Source: Sphingobium sp. SYK-6 | GTDB lineage: Bacteria > Pseudomonadota > Alphaproteobacteria > Sphingomonadales > Sphingomonadaceae | Assembly: GCF_000283515.1 (NCBI RefSeq) | Contig: NC_015976.1 | Span: 1,116,001-1,180,000, forward strand | Length of the DNA: 64,000 nt | Direction: 5' to 3' | In this document: in pieces, positions 59,848 to 64,000 of the stretch | How the letters are laid out: every line of letters starts with the position of its first letter | Position numbering within the stretch: the stretch's first letter is position 1 | Position numbers and translations under genes: made by a program | Notes under the pieces: generated by a model | The model's input: only the letters and a program-made list of their open reading frames with translations | Database searches by the model: none | Told to the model about the DNA's origin: nothing

Positions 59848-61464
59848 TCAGCCCCCGGCGGAAGGCAGCGCCAGGGCTTTCAGTGTCTCCAGCCGGTCCG
59901 CTTCGCTCGCCGGCTTGTCCGTCCGCCAGCGCAGGATACGGGGAAAGCGAACCGCGACGCCCGATTTGTGACGGCGCGAGAGATTGACCGCTTCGAACGC
60001 CAGCTCGAAGACCAGTTCCGGTTCCACGGAACGGACGGGGCCGAACCGTTCACGCGTGTGCTTGCGGACCCATTGGTCGACCTGCAGGATCTCCGCATCG
60101 GACAGGCCGGAATAGGCCTTGGCGACAGGCACCAGCACGTCGCCGTCCCACAGGCCGAAGGTATAATCCGTATGGAGCGTGCTGCGCCGGCCGTGCCCTG
60201 ACTGCGCATAGATCAGCACGGCGTCGATCGTCATCGGATCGACTTTCCATTTCCACCAGTCCCCGCGCCGGCGGCCATGCTGATAAGGCGATGATCGGCG
60301 CTTGAGCATGAGCCCTTCCACGCCGCGTTCGCGCGCCATCTCGCGCAGGGCCGCCGCGTGCGCCCAGTTGTCGGCCATGATCTCGGGCGAGAGGGCGATG
60401 CGCCGGTCGTCCAGTGTCGCGAGCAACGCCGCGAGCGCTGCACGTCGATCCGTCAGCGGGCGATCGCGCAGGTCCGTCCCGTCCAGTTCGAGAAGATCAT
60501 AGGCAAGGACGCGCGCCGGGGCCTGCGCCAGCGTGCGCGCACCGGGCTTGAGGCGCTGGATGCGGGTCTGGAGCGCCGTGAAGGGGAGGGGGGCGTCCCC
60601 GGCGTCCCAGGCCAGCAACTCGCCGTCGATCACCGCGTGCCGGGGGAGCAGCGCTGCTGCCGCCTCGATCTCCGGGAACCGTCCGTCCAGCCTCTCCTCG
60701 CCACGCGACCACAAGGCGAGGTCGTCGGCGCGGCGGATGAGTTGAAGGCGGATGCCGTCCCACTTCCACTCGACCAGCCAGTCCTCGAGGGGCCCCAGCG
60801 CCTCGGCCGGCTGGTCGAGCGGCGAGGCGAGGAAGAAGGGGAAAGGCGAGGCCATGTCGCCCGGCTGCGGCTCGGGGGAGAGAAGGCCGGCGAGGAAGTC
60901 GGCAGACGGAGCCCATGCGCCGAGCATGCGCTGCGCGATCAGCGCGATCTCCACGCCGGAGAGTTCAGCGAGTGCCTGCTGCACCAGCCCGCGCGAGACG
61001 CCGACCCGCAATGAGCCCGTCAGCAGCTTGTTGAACAGGAAGCGCTCGCCGAAGGGCAGCGTGCACCAGGCCCGCTCGACAACGGCTCTGCGGTCGGCCT
61101 CCGGCGCGTTGGCGACGGGCAGCAATATGTCCTCGATCCATGTCGCAAGCGGAATGTCCTCGCTGGCGTCGGCCGGATCATCGAGCAACAGGGCCAGCGT
61201 TTCGGCCAGATCGCCGACCTGATCGTAGCTCGCGTCCACCAGCCATTCGGGCGTGCCGCTCGTCTCCGCAATCCAGGCGCGAAGTTCGCGGCTGCCCGCC
61301 AGTTTCGCGCGCGGGCCGCCGATCTTGTTGCCGGCAAGCAGCCACAGCGCCCATGCCGCATCCCGAGGCGGCGCATCCCGGAAATAGCGCACCAGTGCGG
61401 CGCGTTTCTCGAGCGTGCCGGTGCTCCGGTCGAGACGCTGGAAAAGATCGGCGAAACGCCTCAA
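59848..61464 (-). CDS. ATP-dependent DNA ligase (LigB-type, exonuclease-associated)
   Basis: A 538-residue ligase. The N-terminal helical DNA-binding domain (about 1-200) has the family's AGNKIGGPRAKLAGSRELRAW; the adenylation site is Lys234 in VEWKWDGIRLQL; the later motifs VIDGELLAWD, VEGLMLKRRSSPYQHG and WWKWKVDPMTIDAV complete the nucleotidyltransferase domain, and an OB fold ends the protein. It overlaps the exonuclease gene by 4 bases. Such pairs usually also include an Lhr helicase gene, not seen here. Role probably in DNA repair. Confidence 0.92.
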   Translation of the reverse strand: MRRFADLFQRLDRSTGTLEKRAALVRYFRDAPPRDAAWALWLLAGNKIGGPRAKLAGSRELRAWIAETSGTPEWLVDASYDQVGDLAETLALLLDDPADASEDIPLATWIEDILLPVANAPEADRRAVVERAWCTLPFGERFLFNKLLTGSLRVGVSRGLVQQALAELSGVEIALIAQRMLGAWAPSADFLAGLLSPEPQPGDMASPFPFFLASPLDQPAEALGPLEDWLVEWKWDGIRLQLIRRADDLALWSRGEERLDGRFPEIEAAAALLPRHAVIDGELLAWDAGDAPLPFTALQTRIQRLKPGARTLAQAPARVLAYDLLELDGTDLRDRPLTDRRAALAALLATLDDRRIALSPEIMADNWAHAAALREMARERGVEGLMLKRRSSPYQHGRRRGDWWKWKVDPMTIDAVLIYAQSGHGRRSTLHTDYTFGLWDGDVLVPVAKAYSGLSDAEILQVDQWVRKHTRERFGPVRSVEPELVFELAFEAVNLSRRHKSGVAVRFPRILRWRTDKPASEADRLETLKALALPSAGG

Positions 61465-62456
61465 GTCTCTTCTCCGCCGAACTCGGTGCGGAAAGCGCCG
61501 GCATCCACGCCGCGGTCCCGCAGCGTCTGCACGAGGGCCTGAGTGTCGCCATGCGTCGCGATGATGCGCCGCGCGCCGGTTTCCTCGACTGTCCGCAACA
61601 GGTCGGGCCAGTCGGCATGATCGGAAACGACAAAGCCGCGATCATAATTGCGACGGCGGCGATTGCCGCGAATGCGCATCCAGCCGGAGGCGAAGCCCTG
61701 CTGGGCGTTTCGGAAGCGCCGTAGCCAGGGGGACCCCGCGGCGGAGGGCGGAGCCAGCACCAGCCGTCCAGCCAGCCGCTCCCCGGGGGGCTCGTCGGCG
61801 ACCCGGCGCGTCTCCGGCAGCGCGATGCCCGCGTCGCGATAGATCTGGACGCCGGCATCCATCGCGCCGTGCAGCCAGACCGGCTCCCCATCGATCAATG
61901 CGATCTCAGCCAGCAGCCGCTGCGCCTTGCCGAGCGCGTAGCAATAGAGAATTGCCGCCTCGCCATTCGCGGCACATTCGGCGCGCCAGTCGATGATCTC
62001 CTGCGCCACGGCGGCGGTCTCTGGCCAGCGATAGATGGGCAGACCGAACGTCGCCTCGGTGATGAAGACATCGCAGGGCACGACTTCGAACGGGTCGCAA
62101 CTCGGATCATGCTGGCGCTTGTAGTCGCCGGCCGCGACCCAGACCTCCCCGCCGACTTCGATCCTGACCTGCGCGGAACCGAGCACATGCCCGGCGGAAT
62201 GGAACGACACCGCGGCCTTTCCCAGGCGGAAAGGTTCGCCATAGGCATGGGGGTGATAGTTCTGCGGCCCCAGCCGCCATTCCAGGATCGGCAGGCCGGG
62301 CGCTGCCACATGATATTCTCCCATGCCCGTGCGAGCGTGGTCACTATGGCCATGGGTGATGACGGCGCGCGCGACCGGGCGCCAGGGATCGATGTGGAAG
62401 TCCCCTGCAGGGCAATAGAGCCCCTCGGGGCGAAGCTGGACGAGGTCAGCGCTCAT
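61461..62456 (-). CDS. Ligase-associated DNA exonuclease (metallo-beta-lactamase fold)
   Basis: A 331-residue nuclease of the beta-CASP-like metallo-beta-lactamase group. Metal motifs are ITHGHSDHARTG, SFHSAGHVLGSAQV, AAGDYKRQHDPSC and the later VVSDHADWPDLL; RIIATHGDT supplies the last histidine. Proteins of this family are encoded next to ATP-dependent ligases and process DNA ends. The start at 62456 is the first ATG; the upstream 136 bases separate it from the symporter gene. Confidence 0.9.
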   Translation of the reverse strand: MSADLVQLRPEGLYCPAGDFHIDPWRPVARAVITHGHSDHARTGMGEYHVAAPGLPILEWRLGPQNYHPHAYGEPFRLGKAAVSFHSAGHVLGSAQVRIEVGGEVWVAAGDYKRQHDPSCDPFEVVPCDVFITEATFGLPIYRWPETAAVAQEIIDWRAECAANGEAAILYCYALGKAQRLLAEIALIDGEPVWLHGAMDAGVQIYRDAGIALPETRRVADEPPGERLAGRLVLAPPSAAGSPWLRRFRNAQQGFASGWMRIRGNRRRRNYDRGFVVSDHADWPDLLRTVEETGARRIIATHGDTQALVQTLRDRGVDAGAFRTEFGGEET

Positions 62457-62592
62457 CCGCGCGGTGCCTTCTCATCCTACCTCCTCATGCGCGATCCACC
62501 ATGGCTCCAGCCGCACAATGGCGGGCGTGCCGCTTCGTTCCGCAGTGGCGAGGGCTGCCCCGGCATGTGCGAGGCAACGATCGCCCGTGAGG

Positions 62593-63591
62593 TCATGGCC
62601 GAATGTGCGGGCCCGGCTCCAGGCCCTCCGCCGCCAGAGCGCGACGGCCCATCCGGCCCGCGATGAAGGCGCAGGCGATGAGCTGCAACTGGTGGAACAG
62701 CATGACCGGCAGAAGCACCATGCCGACCTGTGCGGCAGGGAACAGCACGCCCGCCATCGGCACGCCGGAGGCGAGGCTTTTCTTGGAACCGCAGAACAGC
62801 AGCACGGCGGCGTCGCCGTGTGGCAGGTTTAGGACGCGGCCAAGCGCAGCCGTGAGTCCCAGCACGAGGCCCAGCAACACCAGGCAAAGCAAGGTCAGCA
62901 ACAGAAGATCGTCGACGGAGACCCGGTGCCAGATGCCTTCGACCACCGCTGCGCCGAAGGCGCTGTAGACCACCAGCAGGATCGAGCCGCGATCGACCAG
63001 CGAGAGGATGCTCTTGTGGCGCGTGATGAAGCCGCCGATCCAGGGGCGCAGAAGATGACCGATGATGAAGGGCAGGAGCAGCTGCAGCAGGATGGCTTCC
63101 ACCGATGCGAGCGAGATGCCACCGGTCGTTGCGCCCATCAGCAGCGCGACCAGAAGGGGTGTGAGGAAGATGCCGACCAGATTGGAGAAGGACGCCGCGC
63201 AGACCGCAGCCGCGACATTGCCGCGCGCAATGGCGGTGAAGGCAATGGAGGACTGCACGGTCGAGGGCAGGAGGGTGAGGAACAGCAGTCCTGCCGCAAG
63301 CGGCGCGGACAGCAGGGGGAGCGCGCTGAAGCCGAGCCCGAGCAGTGGAAAGACGCCGAACGTGACGAGCAAGGTGGCGATCTGCACGCGCCAGTTGCGC
63401 GCGCCTTGCCAGATGGCTTCGCGGGAGAGCTTGGCGCCGTGAAGGAAGAACAGGAGCACGATGCCCGCGTCCGCCGCGCCTTCCGCAACGCCTGCCCATT
63501 GGCCGCGCGCGGGCAGCAGGCTGGCGAGGACGACAGTGCCGAGCAGCGCAATGATGAAGGGATCGAACAGAGAGCGGAGTCTGGAGATCAC
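62593..63591 (-). CDS. Bile-acid:sodium symporter-family membrane protein
   Basis: A 332-residue protein with about ten hydrophobic helices, of the SBF-like group related to YfeH (DUF4137-type). Visible features are FFLHGAKLSREAIW, LLFLTLLPSTVQSSIAFTAI and FCGSKKSLASGVPMA, the crossed-helix motifs typical of the fold. It likely moves an organic anion with sodium; the substrate is unknown. Its start overlaps the stop of the adenosine deaminase gene by 4 bases. Confidence 0.9.
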   Translation of the reverse strand: MISRLRSLFDPFIIALLGTVVLASLLPARGQWAGVAEGAADAGIVLLFFLHGAKLSREAIWQGARNWRVQIATLLVTFGVFPLLGLGFSALPLLSAPLAAGLLFLTLLPSTVQSSIAFTAIARGNVAAAVCAASFSNLVGIFLTPLLVALLMGATTGGISLASVEAILLQLLLPFIIGHLLRPWIGGFITRHKSILSLVDRGSILLVVYSAFGAAVVEGIWHRVSVDDLLLLTLLCLVLLGLVLGLTAALGRVLNLPHGDAAVLLFCGSKKSLASGVPMAGVLFPAAQVGMVLLPVMLFHQLQLIACAFIAGRMGRRALAAEGLEPGPHIRP

Positions 63592-64000
63592 GGGGGACCG
63601 TTCACATAGGAGTCGAGCTGCGCCAGATGCGCCGAAACCTGTCCGTCATCAAGGAAAGAACCCAGGAAACTGTTGCGGGCGAGCGTGGCGAGGTCCCGCC
63701 GGTCGAGACCGCGCGCAGCCGCGACGGCGCGATAATTATCGGCGATATAGCCGCCGAAATAGGCCGGATCATCCGAATTAATGGTAGCCCGGAGCCCCAG
63801 CGCCAGCATGCGGTCGATGGGGTGGTCGCCCATCTCCTTCACCACGCGAAGCTTGAAGTTGGAGAGAGGGCAGACGGTGAGCGTCATGGCCTCGCGCGCC
63901 AGCCGGGCTGTCAGCAACGGGTCCTCGAGCGCGCGATTGCCATGGTCGAGCCGGTCGATCCCCAGCAGGTCGAGTGCTTCGAGGATGTAGGCAGGCGGCC
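63588..64000 (-). CDS. add: Adenosine deaminase, C-terminal part
   Basis: The frame enters from the right edge and runs 136 codons. It carries the deaminase signatures LGIDRLDHGNRALEDP, TVCPLSNFKLRVV and the metal-binding TINSDDPAYFGG. The enzyme converts adenosine (or adenine, in close relatives) to inosine or hypoxanthine; the segment LGIDRLDHGNRALEDPLL and the SNFKLRVV variant are also found in adenine deaminases of the same family, so the exact base substrate is open. The N-terminal half is outside the window. Confidence 0.85.
   Translation of the reverse strand, partial: PPAYILEALDLLGIDRLDHGNRALEDPLLTARLAREAMTLTVCPLSNFKLRVVKEMGDHPIDRMLALGLRATINSDDPAYFGGYIADNYRAVAAARGLDRRDLATLARNSFLGSFLDDGQVSAHLAQLDSYVNGPP

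Overview
The window reads as a chromosomal stretch of an alphaproteobacterium, most likely a sphingomonad. This is inferred from the high GC content, the three TonB-dependent receptor genes, the FixJ-type regulators, the ECF sigma/NrsF pair, the DUF3649-PepSY-DUF3325 iron module and the taurine-dioxygenase/sulfatase content. It opens with the 3' end of glmS and closes inside an adenosine deaminase gene. Much of the interior is accessory: an integrase, a higBA toxin-antitoxin pair, a TonB receptor/transporter junction that looks like a deletion scar, two insertion sequences, an apparently frameshifted exported protein and an ECF sigma gene with an in-frame stop.

Layout. 1-2.7 kb: glmS end, AT-rich gap, tyrosine recombinase, higBA. 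2.7-8.7 kb: organosulfur cluster with two TauD-type dioxygenases, a sulfatase and its own exported formylglycine-generating enzyme, headed by a broken receptor/transporter. 9.2-17.5 kb: AraC regulator, four alpha/beta hydrolases, a dienelactone hydrolase, a catalase and an exported protein. 17.6-23.4 kb: two FixL/FixJ-like sets, each with a histidine kinase, a FixJ-type regulator and a lone receiver. 24.1-30.9 kb: an operon of TonB receptor, ExbB/TolQ-like protein, DUF2149 protein and a membrane-anchored CobN-like chelatase, resembling the Hmu haem-iron systems of Bacteroidota. 31-36.3 kb: Excalibur protein and a siderophore uptake module. 36.5-43.4 kb: ECF sigma/NrsF, small enzymes and a LysR regulator.

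43.7-50.1 kb is the most striking part: a complete RNA-repair and Ro60 locus. RtcR (CARF + sigma-54 activator) is divergent from rsr (Ro60 orthologue), followed by four tandem tRNA-like Y RNAs, then rtcB (RNA ligase) and rtcA (RNA cyclase). A textbook sigma-54 promoter precedes the operon, and a conventional-order tRNA-Pro-like element sits in the 5' leader of rsr. At least three of the four Y RNAs contain a circularly permuted tRNA acceptor region (T arm, 3' acceptor strand, loop, 5' acceptor strand).

50.5-52.2 kb holds an IS630 element abutting a truncated IS5 element. 52.6-64 kb is more conserved: tRNA-Lys, folK, a family 5 uracil-DNA glycosylase, a three-gene signalling operon (tri-receiver hybrid kinase, CheR, HWE kinase), a DNA ligase with its partner exonuclease, a bile-acid/sodium symporter-family protein and adenosine deaminase.

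Eight diverged copies of one roughly 75-bp repeat are scattered between 8.7 and 50.2 kb. All are in the same orientation, and each lies downstream of a plus-strand gene or of a plus-strand terminator hairpin.
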